Assembly (NCBI GenBank): GCA_030037515.1
Contig: JASHRE010000167.1
Location: 1-5,710, forward strand
Source: Candidatus Sulfotelmatobacter sp.
Lineage (GTDB): Bacteria; Acidobacteriota; Terriglobia; Terriglobales; Acidobacteriaceae
Direction: 5' to 3'
DNA length: 5,710 nt
Part shown: positions 1 to 5,362 of the stretch, piece after piece
How the letters are laid out: each line of letters begins with the position of its first letter
Position numbering within the stretch: position 1 is the stretch's first letter
Made by a program: the position numbers and the translations under genes
Notes under the pieces: model-generated
The model's database searches: none
Told to the model about the DNA's origin: nothing
What the model saw: only the letters and a program-made list of their open reading frames with translations

Positions 1-762
1 TTCCGCATCGCCGACGACATTTTGCGCCAGGGCGTGCAAGGAATCTCGGACATCATCACGATTCCCGGCATCATCAATCGCGATTTCGCCGATGTAAAAA
101 CAATCATGTCGGGCATGGGATACGCGGTCATGGGCACGGCTTCGGCCTGCGGGGCACGCCGAACCATTGAAGCGGCGCAGCGGGCGATCGCATCACCGCT
201 GCTCGAAGCGGGGGCGATCGATGGCGCTCGCGGAATACTGATCAATATCACGGGCTCGTCGTCACTGAAATTGGCGGAAGTGCAGCAGGCATGTTCGATC
301 ATTCAGACTGCGGCACACGAGGATGCAAACATCATTTTTGGCGCGGTGCTCGACGAGAAGATGAAAGATGCGGTGAAGATCACCGTCATTGCGACCGGCT
401 TTCGCGAAATCCCAAGCGGCCGGCACACTCACGAGCAGGTGCGCACTTCCTTTGCTGCCGCTCATGAGAGCGCGATGGAGTTTCCGGAGATTTCGGATTC
501 CCGCGAGCCGATCCCCGACATGCCCGAGCACATCATGTCTGCGCCGGAACCCGCATCCGTGCAGGAAGATCGCATGTATAGCGATAGTGCTCCTGCAGGC
601 GGAATGGAACAGGTAACCGATCGCGTGAGCGATCCGATCTCGCTCGAAAGCGTGCGTGCCGGAGTACTCACGAACGGCATGCTGACGAATCTGGCAGGAA
701 ATTTCGAGCAGGACGATCTGGATGTACCCGCGTTTCTGCGCAAGCGGAACGGCGTGATGTGA
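1..762 (+). CDS. ftsZ: Cell division protein FtsZ, C-terminal part (5' end outside window)
   Basis: FtsZ is the tubulin-like GTPase that polymerises into the cytoplasmic Z-ring and recruits the division machinery. The reading frame is open from base 1, so the N-terminal GTP-binding half lies upstream; 253 codons are visible. At visible residues 23-31 is the T7 (synergy) loop GIINRDFAD, whose Asp28 and Asp31 complete the GTPase site of the adjoining subunit. The tubulin-like C-terminal domain follows, including GYAVMGTASA and ITGSSSLKLAEV, up to about residue 138. A variable, acidic and Pro-rich linker of about 100 residues (about 139-237) leads to the conserved C-terminal peptide at 241-249 (DVPAFLRKR), which in the family docks FtsA, ZipA or similar tethers. 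The protein ends four residues later at a TGA. Nothing appears broken. The identification is secure; only the start is missing. Confidence 0.97.
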   Translation, partial: FRIADDILRQGVQGISDIITIPGIINRDFADVKTIMSGMGYAVMGTASACGARRTIEAAQRAIASPLLEAGAIDGARGILINITGSSSLKLAEVQQACSIIQTAAHEDANIIFGAVLDEKMKDAVKITVIATGFREIPSGRHTHEQVRTSFAAAHESAMEFPEISDSREPIPDMPEHIMSAPEPASVQEDRMYSDSAPAGGMEQVTDRVSDPISLESVRAGVLTNGMLTNLAGNFEQDDLDVPAFLRKRNGVM

Positions 763-791
763 AGGAAGAGACCTGACTGGGGACGATCGGC

Positions 792-962
792 ATGACTTCG
801 GAACGGGTGCTGGAATCGCGGCAGGTGGAGGCCTGGCGTGGCAATGAGATTGGCTACTCGTTGCGGTATTTCGCGCGCCGCACCGGAAACTCGGCGCTAA
901 CGATTGCAGGCTCACGACTCGCGGTGAAAATGCTTTCACACTGGGAAGTATCTTTCCAGTAA
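792..962 (+). CDS. Possible small protein of 56 residues downstream of ftsZ
   Basis: I do not recognise this frame. It starts with ATG 29 bases after the ftsZ stop, and GGGGA (779-783) lies 8 bases ahead as a plausible ribosome binding site. The product begins MTSERVLESRQ, is rich in Arg and Ser, includes WRGNEIGYSLRYFARR, and has no obvious membrane segment, signal peptide or Cys pair. GC at third codon positions is 37 of 56 (66%), as expected for a gene in GC-rich DNA, though the last 20 codons are more AT-rich. The 3' end overlaps two hairpins (924-939 and 941-959) immediately before the TAA. It could be a genuine small protein co-transcribed with ftsZ, a decayed gene remnant, or chance. 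Position, RBS and codon bias favour coding, but only modestly. Confidence 0.4.
   Translation: MTSERVLESRQVEAWRGNEIGYSLRYFARRTGNSALTIAGSRLAVKMLSHWEVSFQ
924..959 (+). repeat. Two adjacent hairpins at the end of the ftsZ transcription unit
   Basis: The first stem is perfect: GTGAAA (924-929), loop ATGC, TTTCAC (934-939). The second begins one base later: CTGGGAA (941-947), loop GTATC, TTTCCAG (953-959), seven pairs including one G-T wobble. Neither is followed by a T-run, so they are not classical intrinsic terminators. They could protect the 3' end of an ftsZ mRNA or assist factor-dependent termination. They overlap the last codons of the small ORF. Confidence 0.5.
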
Positions 963-965
963 CTA

Positions 966-979
966 GGTAATGCGTTACC
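966..979. repeat. Inverted repeat GGTAA-N4-TTACC
   Basis: Five-base arms GGTAA (966-970) and TTACC (975-979) flank TGCG. The site belongs to the cluster of GTAAC/GTTAC half-sites between the small ORF and the transpeptidase gene, and it could be an operator half-pair or a small RNA hairpin. The arms are short, so taken alone the evidence is weak. Confidence 0.35.
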
Positions 980-1047
980 GAAAGAGTTAGAACTGAAGTA
1001 ACTCCCGCTTATGTTATTGTTCCATATTGGTTTAAATCGAAATTAAT

Positions 1048-1060
1048 GTTACTCAGTAAC
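1048..1060. promoter_or_regulatory. Operator-like palindrome GTTACTCAGTAAC
   Basis: This is a perfect inverted repeat with 6-bp arms (GTTACT/AGTAAC) around a single central C. It lies 12 bases upstream of the best -35 candidate for the transpeptidase gene, in a stretch of only 34% GC. The same half-site GTAAC or GTTAC also occurs at 959-963, 974-978, 998-1002 and 1130-1134. This arrangement suits a dimeric transcription factor, but I cannot name the family; it does not match the TACAnnTGTA pattern of BlaI/CopY-type repressors. Function is inferred. Confidence 0.4.
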
Positions 1061-1072
1061 TAAACTTTGTTG

Positions 1073-1102
1073 TTGCTGAAATTGCTCTAAGTCTCGTACT
1101 AT
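1073..1102 (+). promoter_or_regulatory. Candidate sigma70-type promoter for the transpeptidase gene
   Basis: TTGCTG (1073-1078) and TACTAT (1097-1102) are separated by 18 bases, in the AT-rich gap before the transpeptidase gene. The expected transcript start is near 1109, giving a leader of about 90 bases. A second -10-like hexamer, CATAAT (1116-1121), has no convincing -35 partner. This is a consensus judgement only. Confidence 0.3.
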
Positions 1103-1196
1103 CGCGAAGTTGAGGCATAATGGGTCCAAGTTACCTGCTGGTTGGCCCGTTTCGTGCACCCAAGGCGATTAGCTTTTCTCCGGGAGTGGTCAAAAG

Positions 1197-2417
1197 ATGT
1201 CGAAAGCACTTCGTCTTTTCCTGGGATTTGTCGTTCTTTTCTCATTGGCGAGCGCGAGTTACGCCGCGCACATCAATACCACCACGAACTCCAAGTCGAA
1301 GTCACAAAAGGTTAGCGAAACTCCCCACACACGGCGCCGTATTCATCACTTGGCGCGCAGCCGCGGCGCCCATCTGACCGCGGCCTCGGTTCGGACGCGA
1401 CGGCGCTATTACGAACGCTTCAATATCAGCTCCTATGCCGGGGACATCGGCGTGGGCGACATCACCGGCGGAGAAGATCCGATCGTGCGTCAGGCTGCGC
1501 TGGACGCGCTCGGCAACATGAACGGAACCGTGGTAGCGATCGAGCCAACCAGCGGACGCATTCTCGCCATGATCAATCAGAAGCTGGCGCTCTCCAGCGG
1601 TGCGCAGCCTTGCTCGACCATCAAACTCTCGGTCGCTCTCGCTGCTCTAAGCGAGGGGCTCATTTCGAAGGAGACTCCCGTTTCTGTTGGTGCTCATTAC
1701 CGCATGAACCTCACCACCGCGCTGGCGCATTCAAATAATGCCTATTTCGAAGCGGTGGGGCGCAAGCTTGGTTTCGAAAAGGTCGCTTATTACGCCCATG
1801 AATACGGCTTGGGCGAGTTGGCAGGCTATGGCATCTCTGGCGAGCAACTCGGGACCTATCCCGACGCAGTGATTCCGGAAAAGCTGGGCGGCGTCGGTAA
1901 GATGTGCTCCTTCGGCGAAGGCATTTCGATGACCCCGCTGCAACTGGGAGCGATGGTTTCCGCGATCGCGAACGGCGGCACACTTTATTACCTTCAGCAC
2001 CCGACGACTCCGGAAGAAGTGGCCGACTTTCAGCCGCGCGTGAAGCGGCAACTCGACATCGCTCCGCTCATTCCCGAAATTTCTGACGGCATGGCAGGTG
2101 CCGTGCAATATGGAACCGCCCGTAGCCTGCGCCTGAATTTCAATGAGGAAGAGATTCTTGGAAAGACCGGGACCTGCTCGCACGATGGAACCCGCTTTGG
2201 ATGGTTCGCTTCCTACGCGAATACCGACGTCGGCCGCATCGTCGTCGTCATTTTCCTCGAAGGCGGACGTCCGACCTTCGGCCCGAAAGCCGCGGAAATT
2301 GCCGGGCGCATGTATCGCGATATGTACGACCACAGCTTCTTCATTGCCCGGCATGGGCTCCCACCCGAAGCTGGGTTGAAGCCGGTCAGCGCTCTGCCCG
2401 CCAGTTCGCAACCGTAA
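1197..2417 (+). CDS. Penicillin-binding transpeptidase-domain protein, secreted or membrane-anchored
   Basis: This 406-residue protein is predicted to act in the periplasm as a serine acyl-transferase on peptidoglycan stem peptides (DD-transpeptidase type). The N-terminus has a basic start, a hydrophobic stretch (about 6-20) and a possible signal peptidase site near SYAA (21-24). A very basic linker (about 45-72) precedes the catalytic domain. The three penicillin-binding motifs are intact and in order: S140-T-I-K143, S179-N-N181 and K323-T-G-T326. FGEGISMTPLQL (239-250) corresponds to the usual GQGxxxTPLQ block of class A and B PBPs, with Glu for Gln. No glycosyltransferase or PBP-dimerisation domain is present, and the protein is shorter than typical divisome PBPs. 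ATG 1197 is chosen because GGGAG (1182-1186) precedes it by 10 bases and the signal sequence follows directly. SNN rather than SxV argues against a class D beta-lactamase. The exact PBP subclass is unresolved. Confidence 0.85.
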   Translation: MSKALRLFLGFVVLFSLASASYAAHINTTTNSKSKSQKVSETPHTRRRIHHLARSRGAHLTAASVRTRRRYYERFNISSYAGDIGVGDITGGEDPIVRQAALDALGNMNGTVVAIEPTSGRILAMINQKLALSSGAQPCSTIKLSVALAALSEGLISKETPVSVGAHYRMNLTTALAHSNNAYFEAVGRKLGFEKVAYYAHEYGLGELAGYGISGEQLGTYPDAVIPEKLGGVGKMCSFGEGISMTPLQLGAMVSAIANGGTLYYLQHPTTPEEVADFQPRVKRQLDIAPLIPEISDGMAGAVQYGTARSLRLNFNEEEILGKTGTCSHDGTRFGWFASYANTDVGRIVVVIFLEGGRPTFGPKAAEIAGRMYRDMYDHSFFIARHGLPPEAGLKPVSALPASSQP

Positions 2418-2762
2418 GTTTTCATTCGCCAGCTCCTTGGAATTGTTTCAGAGCTCTTGCAAAAGAGGTCTTTTCCTGTGCGCCGAGCAGGGTCGACGGC
2501 TCGAGGATGAAAGTCCCTTTGACAATCAGCCCTGATGGAGGTGAAGTCATCGCGAGGCGAGGCCCGCAAGAAGCGCGGAGCAAAGATGTGAGCCGATGAA
2601 CAAGAACCGGATAGGAGGTGCACGGTGGCGGGCGAGCGCCGCGACCAAAGACCTCGCCCCACGAGACACATGACGGGGAGACACAGAAACACACCGCGTA
2701 GACCAGACCCTTCCTGCTCCTCTGTGCTCGGTGTGTGAATTTTCGGCGGACCTGCCGAGAAC
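2418..2762. other. Convergent intergenic region, 345 bases
   Basis: This gap separates the 3' ends of the transpeptidase gene and the ABC ATPase gene. Apart from the terminator at 2451-2474 it holds no supported gene. Two other stems are visible. ACACACCG (2689-2696) pairs with CGGTGTGT (2729-2736) across 32 bases, inside a segment rich in CTCTGTG/CACAGA-type words. TCGGC (2743-2747) pairs with GCCGA (2754-2758) just past the ATPase stop. Neither has a T-run in the direction needed to terminate the minus-strand operon. Very short ATG/GTG frames here (for example 2507-2599) lack properly spaced ribosome binding sites or any recognisable product. Confidence 0.6.
2451..2474 (+). terminator. Rho-independent terminator after the transpeptidase gene
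   Basis: The stem is GAGCTCTT (2451-2458) with AAGAGGTC (2463-2470), with one internal mismatch, closed by a GCAA tetraloop of the stable GNRA type and followed directly by TTTT (2471-2474). A2450 can also pair with T2471. It lies 34 bases past the transpeptidase stop, exactly where an intrinsic terminator is expected. Confidence 0.75.
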
Positions 2763-3521
2763 TCAGTTTCCCGGGTCCCGGCGCCTGCTTTCATCGCTGG
2801 CGATTACGCCGTCTTTGATGTGGATGACCCGATGCGCGTATTCGGCGATGTCGCCTTCATGGGTCACCAGAATGATGGTGTTGCCTTCTGCCTGCAGACG
2901 GTCGAACAAGGCCATGATTTCAATGCCCGTTTGCGAATCGAGATTCCCGGTCGGCTCATCGGCCAGAATGATCGACGGATTGTTGACCAGCGCTCGCGCG
3001 ATCGCGACGCGCTGTCTCTGCCCGCCCGAGAGTTCATTCGGTTTGTGGCTCATGCGGGATTCCATGCCAACGGCGGCAAGCGCTTTCCTCGCTCGCTCCA
3101 AGCGCTCCTCAGTAGGAACGCCGGCATAGATCAATGGCAATTCCACATTGTGCAAGGCGGTGGCGCGAGCCAGCAGGTTGAACGTCTGGAATACAAAACC
3201 AATTTCTTTGTTCCGGATGCGCGCCAGTTCGTCGTCGTCCAGTTCGCTCACCAATTGCCCGTTCAGCCAGTACTTGCCTTTTGAGGGAGTATCGAGACAG
3301 CCGATCAGGTTCATCAACGTGGATTTACCAGAACCCGAGGGGCCCATGATGGCGACATACTCGTTCCGCTGGATCCGCAGATTCACGCCGCGCAGCGCAT
3401 GCACCTGCTGCTCGGAGCCCATATCGTAAGTCTTCCAGAGATCCTCGGCGGCGATCATGCAAGATTCAGGACTGCCGCTGGCCTCGGTGCCGGGCATTTT
3501 GATCACTTCCGCGGTTACCAT
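2763..3521 (-). CDS. ABC transporter ATP-binding protein, MacB/LolD type
   Basis: This 252-residue cytoplasmic ATPase would energise an export-type ABC complex of the MacB/LolCDE/FtsE class. All nucleotide-binding motifs are intact: Walker A GPSGSGKST (60-68), Q-loop Gln112 in FQTFNLL, signature LSGGQRQRVAIARAL (164-178), Walker B IILADEP with Glu189, D-loop region TGNLD (191-195) and switch His221. The stretch NVELPLIYAGV (125-135) is typical of this subfamily. The protein has no transmembrane segment, so it is only the ATPase half that a true MacB carries fused to its permease. The start is set by AGGAG (complement of 3527-3531), 5 bases from the ATG. About 23 residues precede the usual domain start at MIAAEDLWKTY. 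The gene lies 163 bases downstream of the adaptor gene, probably in the same operon. No permease gene follows; the next gene converges. Confidence 0.93.
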   Translation of the reverse strand: MVTAEVIKMPGTEASGSPESCMIAAEDLWKTYDMGSEQQVHALRGVNLRIQRNEYVAIMGPSGSGKSTLMNLIGCLDTPSKGKYWLNGQLVSELDDDELARIRNKEIGFVFQTFNLLARATALHNVELPLIYAGVPTEERLERARKALAAVGMESRMSHKPNELSGGQRQRVAIARALVNNPSIILADEPTGNLDSQTGIEIMALFDRLQAEGNTIILVTHEGDIAEYAHRVIHIKDGVIASDESRRRDPGN

Positions 3522-3684
3522 AAGTTCTCCTCTCAGCGAAAATCGTCGCTTCGCGGCTCGCTTTTAGACGCCGGCAATGCCTGCAGAGTTAAATAGAGCC
3601 CAGGTTGTTTGTCATCCTGCGTCCTCCGCCCGCAGTGCCGCGAGCTCGGCTCGCTTGCTTGTCGAACTGCACCACGAATCAAAA
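3522..3684 (-). repeat. Hairpin- and repeat-bearing gap between adaptor and ATPase genes
   Basis: The 163-base gap contains a perfect inverted repeat GCGAGC-TCG-GCTCGC (3640-3654), a 10-bp direct repeat CGGCTCGCTT (3554-3563 and 3647-3656) and a 5-bp stem AGCGA/TCGCT (3535-3539, 3546-3550) just upstream of the ATPase ribosome binding site. None is followed by a T-run on the minus strand. They may be intra-operon mRNA processing or stability elements, or remnants of a dispersed intergenic repeat. The sequence GTCATCCTG (3611-3619) resembles the beginning of a GTCATCCTGAGC-type word I recall from acidobacterial intergenic DNA, but that link is from memory and unverified. Confidence 0.45.
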
Positions 3685-5079
3685 TTATGACGATTCTTCG
3701 TCTTCCTTCTTCGGCACCGAATTATCAATTTTCACGCCGCTGCCCGGCCGCAGTGACCGCAAGATCTTGTAGCTGCCGGTAATGACTTCGTCCCCCGGCT
3801 TCAACCCGTCCAGCACCTCGATGTCGCTGGTCCCCATGATGCCCGTCGTGACCGGAACGAAAATCGCCTTCTTGCTGCGAATCACGAAAACGCCCTGTAC
3901 TTCGTCGTCCTTCTTTTTGGATGCCACATCCGCCGTTGCCGGTGCCGCCGCATGCACCGATCCGGGAGGATTATTTTGCGCTTCGATCTGGTCTTTCGTG
4001 CGCAAGGTCAGAGCCTGAATCGGAACCGCCAGCGCGTTGCTGCGAGTCGCAGTGGTGATCTTCGCGGTTGTGGAAAGTCCGGGCCGCAGATCGTCCGGCG
4101 GGTTGGTCAGCGTAACCACCACTTTGAAATCCTTGGCCTCGTCGCTGGCGCTGGTTTGCTGCGACGTTGAAACGCCACTGGATCGTACAATCGCGTTGTC
4201 ACCAATCTCAGTCACCGTTCCGTGAAAAGACTTATTGGGTATGGCATCGATGGTGACCTCCGCGGGCTGGCCCAGCCGCAGATTCACGATGTCGGTTTCG
4301 TCGACTTTCACCTCCGCCGTGATGACCGACATATCGGCAATCGTCATGAGCGTCGAGCCCAGCGCGTTCTGAATTCCGATCACCACCGATTCACCTTCCC
4401 GCACCGGCAGATTCGTGACGACTCCGTCATAGGGCGCGCTGTAGCTGGTTTTCTGCAACACGTCGGTCACGCGAATCAGGTTCGCTCTGGCCTGCGTCAC
4501 GCGCTTGTCGGCGGAATCTTTTTGCGCTTCGGCTTGCGCCACTCGCGCTTGCGCCTGCACGAGTCCGGCTTCGGCGGTCGCCCATGCATCTCGCCTGCTG
4601 TCGAAATCCGATTTCGCGATCAGCCCATCTTTGAAAAGACTCTGCGCGCGATCCCAATCCAGCTTGTTGCGGTCATAGTCAGCCTGCGCGCGCTGCCGAT
4701 CAGCCTGGGAAGTCTTGAGACCCGCATCCGCGGCGAGCGCGTCAGTTTCCGCCGCCTGCAGCGCCGCCTGATTCGCGTTTACGTCGGCCGACGACTGCAC
4801 ATTTTCGAGTTGCACCAGCTGCTGGCCTTTCTTGACCTTGTCGCCTTCCTTCACGTACAAGCGCGTGATCTTGCCGTAGGCGTTCGCACCGATGTTCACA
4901 TACGTCTTTGGCCGGATCTCTCCGGAAGCGCTCACCACAGTTGTAAGGTCTTCGCGCTGCACCTTGCCGGTTTGCACAGTCACAACGTTTTTGCTGCTCT
5001 GGTGAACCGTGAAAGCGACAATCAGCACCAGCAGGAGCGCGACTCCCGCGCCGATTGCGATTTTCTTCCACCTTTTCAT
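3685..5079 (-). CDS. Periplasmic adaptor (membrane fusion) subunit, MacA/HlyD family
   Basis: This 464-residue protein should bridge an inner-membrane transporter to an outer-membrane TolC-like channel. An N-terminal membrane anchor (about 7-25, after the basic start MKRWKK) leads into the periplasmic part. Next come a first membrane-proximal beta segment, a lipoyl-like half (about 58-95, with VKEGDKVKKGQQL), a long alanine-rich coiled-coil hairpin (about 98-208), the second lipoyl half (YSAPYDGVVTNLPVREGE, 213-230) and the beta-barrel (about 252-345, ending LRPGLSTTAKI). The C-terminal membrane-proximal domain includes VPVTTGIMGTSDIEVLDGL (408-426). The tail (452-464) is charged. At the hairpin tip, R144 and L148 of the TolC-contact RLS pattern are present, but the Ser position is Ala155. 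A low-complexity Ala/Pro/Lys insert (about 362-395) interrupts the late beta strands. The start is ATG 5079, with AAGGA (complement of 5083-5087) rather close at 3 bases. It pairs with the downstream ABC ATPase gene, favouring a MacA-like role over an RND partner. Confidence 0.92.
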   Translation of the reverse strand: MKRWKKIAIGAGVALLLVLIVAFTVHQSSKNVVTVQTGKVQREDLTTVVSASGEIRPKTYVNIGANAYGKITRLYVKEGDKVKKGQQLVQLENVQSSADVNANQAALQAAETDALAADAGLKTSQADRQRAQADYDRNKLDWDRAQSLFKDGLIAKSDFDSRRDAWATAEAGLVQAQARVAQAEAQKDSADKRVTQARANLIRVTDVLQKTSYSAPYDGVVTNLPVREGESVVIGIQNALGSTLMTIADMSVITAEVKVDETDIVNLRLGQPAEVTIDAIPNKSFHGTVTEIGDNAIVRSSGVSTSQQTSASDEAKDFKVVVTLTNPPDDLRPGLSTTAKITTATRSNALAVPIQALTLRTKDQIEAQNNPPGSVHAAAPATADVASKKKDDEVQGVFVIRSKKAIFVPVTTGIMGTSDIEVLDGLKPGDEVITGSYKILRSLRPGSGVKIDNSVPKKEDEESS

Positions 5080-5145
5080 GATTCCTTCACCCGCCCCGAT
5101 GCGGATTCTCGCCCCAAGCGGTTCCGGCTCCGTAGTGACGACGAG

Positions 5146-5158
5146 ACCCGGCCCGGGT
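5146..5158. repeat. GC-rich palindrome ACCCGG-C-CCGGGT
   Basis: Perfect 6-bp arms surround a single central C, in what would be the transcribed leader of the adaptor gene about 65 bases before its ATG. It could be an operator just downstream of the ECF-like promoter. The one-base centre is too small for an RNA hairpin loop unless inner pairs open. Confidence 0.35.
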
Positions 5159-5178
5159 GATGAAACCTACATATCTGG

Positions 5179-5204
5179 TACGCTCCCGGATTCGAGAAAG
5201 TTCC
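5179..5204 (-). promoter_or_regulatory. Candidate ECF-sigma promoter for the adaptor-ATPase operon
   Basis: Read on the minus strand, GGAACTT (complement of 5198-5204) is followed after 15 bases by CGTA (complement of 5179-5182). This matches the general ECF layout of a GGAAC-type -35 and a CGT-type -10. It would give a leader of roughly 90 bases before the adaptor ATG at 5079. No good sigma70 alternative is visible in the same place. If real, it would put the export system under an envelope-stress-type sigma factor. It is a pattern match only, with no experimental support. Confidence 0.4.
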
Positions 5205-5338
5205 CCAATCAGGAGGTCAGAAGTGGGCCTAGACCGGATGCGACGGAGGCTTGCGAGTTGCCAACGGGACCCCTGCATTATAGCCCGATCTCGGCCTATT
5301 TCCAGTGACCGATTCGAGCCGCCCTTATCACATTCGGA

Positions 5339-5362
5339 TGCAAAAATCCTTGCAAAAATCCT
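5339..5362. repeat. Perfect 12-bp tandem duplication TGCAAAAATCCT x2
   Basis: Two identical 12-base units lie head to tail (5339-5350 and 5351-5362) in the divergent intergenic region. A 12-base phase is close to one helical turn, so the copies would present nearly the same DNA face to a binding protein. It may equally be a recent replication-slippage duplication. It lies about 200 bases upstream of the -35 of the rightmost gene and 135 bases upstream of the ECF-like -35 of the adaptor operon. Confidence 0.6.

Larger units (their letters stand above)
963..1196. other. AT-rich control region ahead of the transpeptidase gene
   Basis: This 234-base stretch has no supported gene. Its first half is strikingly AT-rich (34% GC over 957-1080, by count) against GC-rich coding flanks. 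It holds the GTAAC/GTTAC cluster, the palindrome at 1048-1060 and the promoter candidate at 1073-1102. CAGTAACTA occurs twice, at 957-965 (straddling the left edge) and 1054-1062. A frame from ATG 1120 runs into the transpeptidase gene in another phase and is not credible. Confidence 0.6.

Noticed and set aside
262..939. Long minus-strand open frame opposite ftsZ and the small ORF
   Set aside because: It lies antisense to the certain ftsZ frame; its translation is Arg/His/Ser-rich with no domain, typical of a shadow in GC-rich DNA.
1731..2411. Minus-strand open frame of 226 codons opposite the transpeptidase gene
   Set aside because: The transpeptidase has all three catalytic motifs in the plus frame; the antisense translation shows no recognisable motif.
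1197..2417. Class D beta-lactamase or BlaR-type sensor
   Set aside because: The second motif is SNN, not SxV, and the GxGxxxTPLQL block is PBP-like; there is no multi-span sensor domain.
2507..2599. 30-residue frame in the convergent gap starting MKVPLTISPDGG
   Set aside because: No ribosome binding site at workable distance and too short to judge; it lies downstream of the terminator.
2743..2758. Terminator for the ATPase operon
   Set aside because: Only a 5-bp stem, and on the minus strand it is followed by AAAATTC, not a T-run.
2213..2794. Minus-strand frame spanning the transpeptidase 3' end and the convergent gap
   Set aside because: It overlaps both neighbouring genes and crosses a good terminator; no domain or plausible start.
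4222..5160. Plus-strand open frame of 312 codons opposite the adaptor gene
   Set aside because: The adaptor on the minus strand has full family architecture; the antisense product is Arg/His-rich and without motif.
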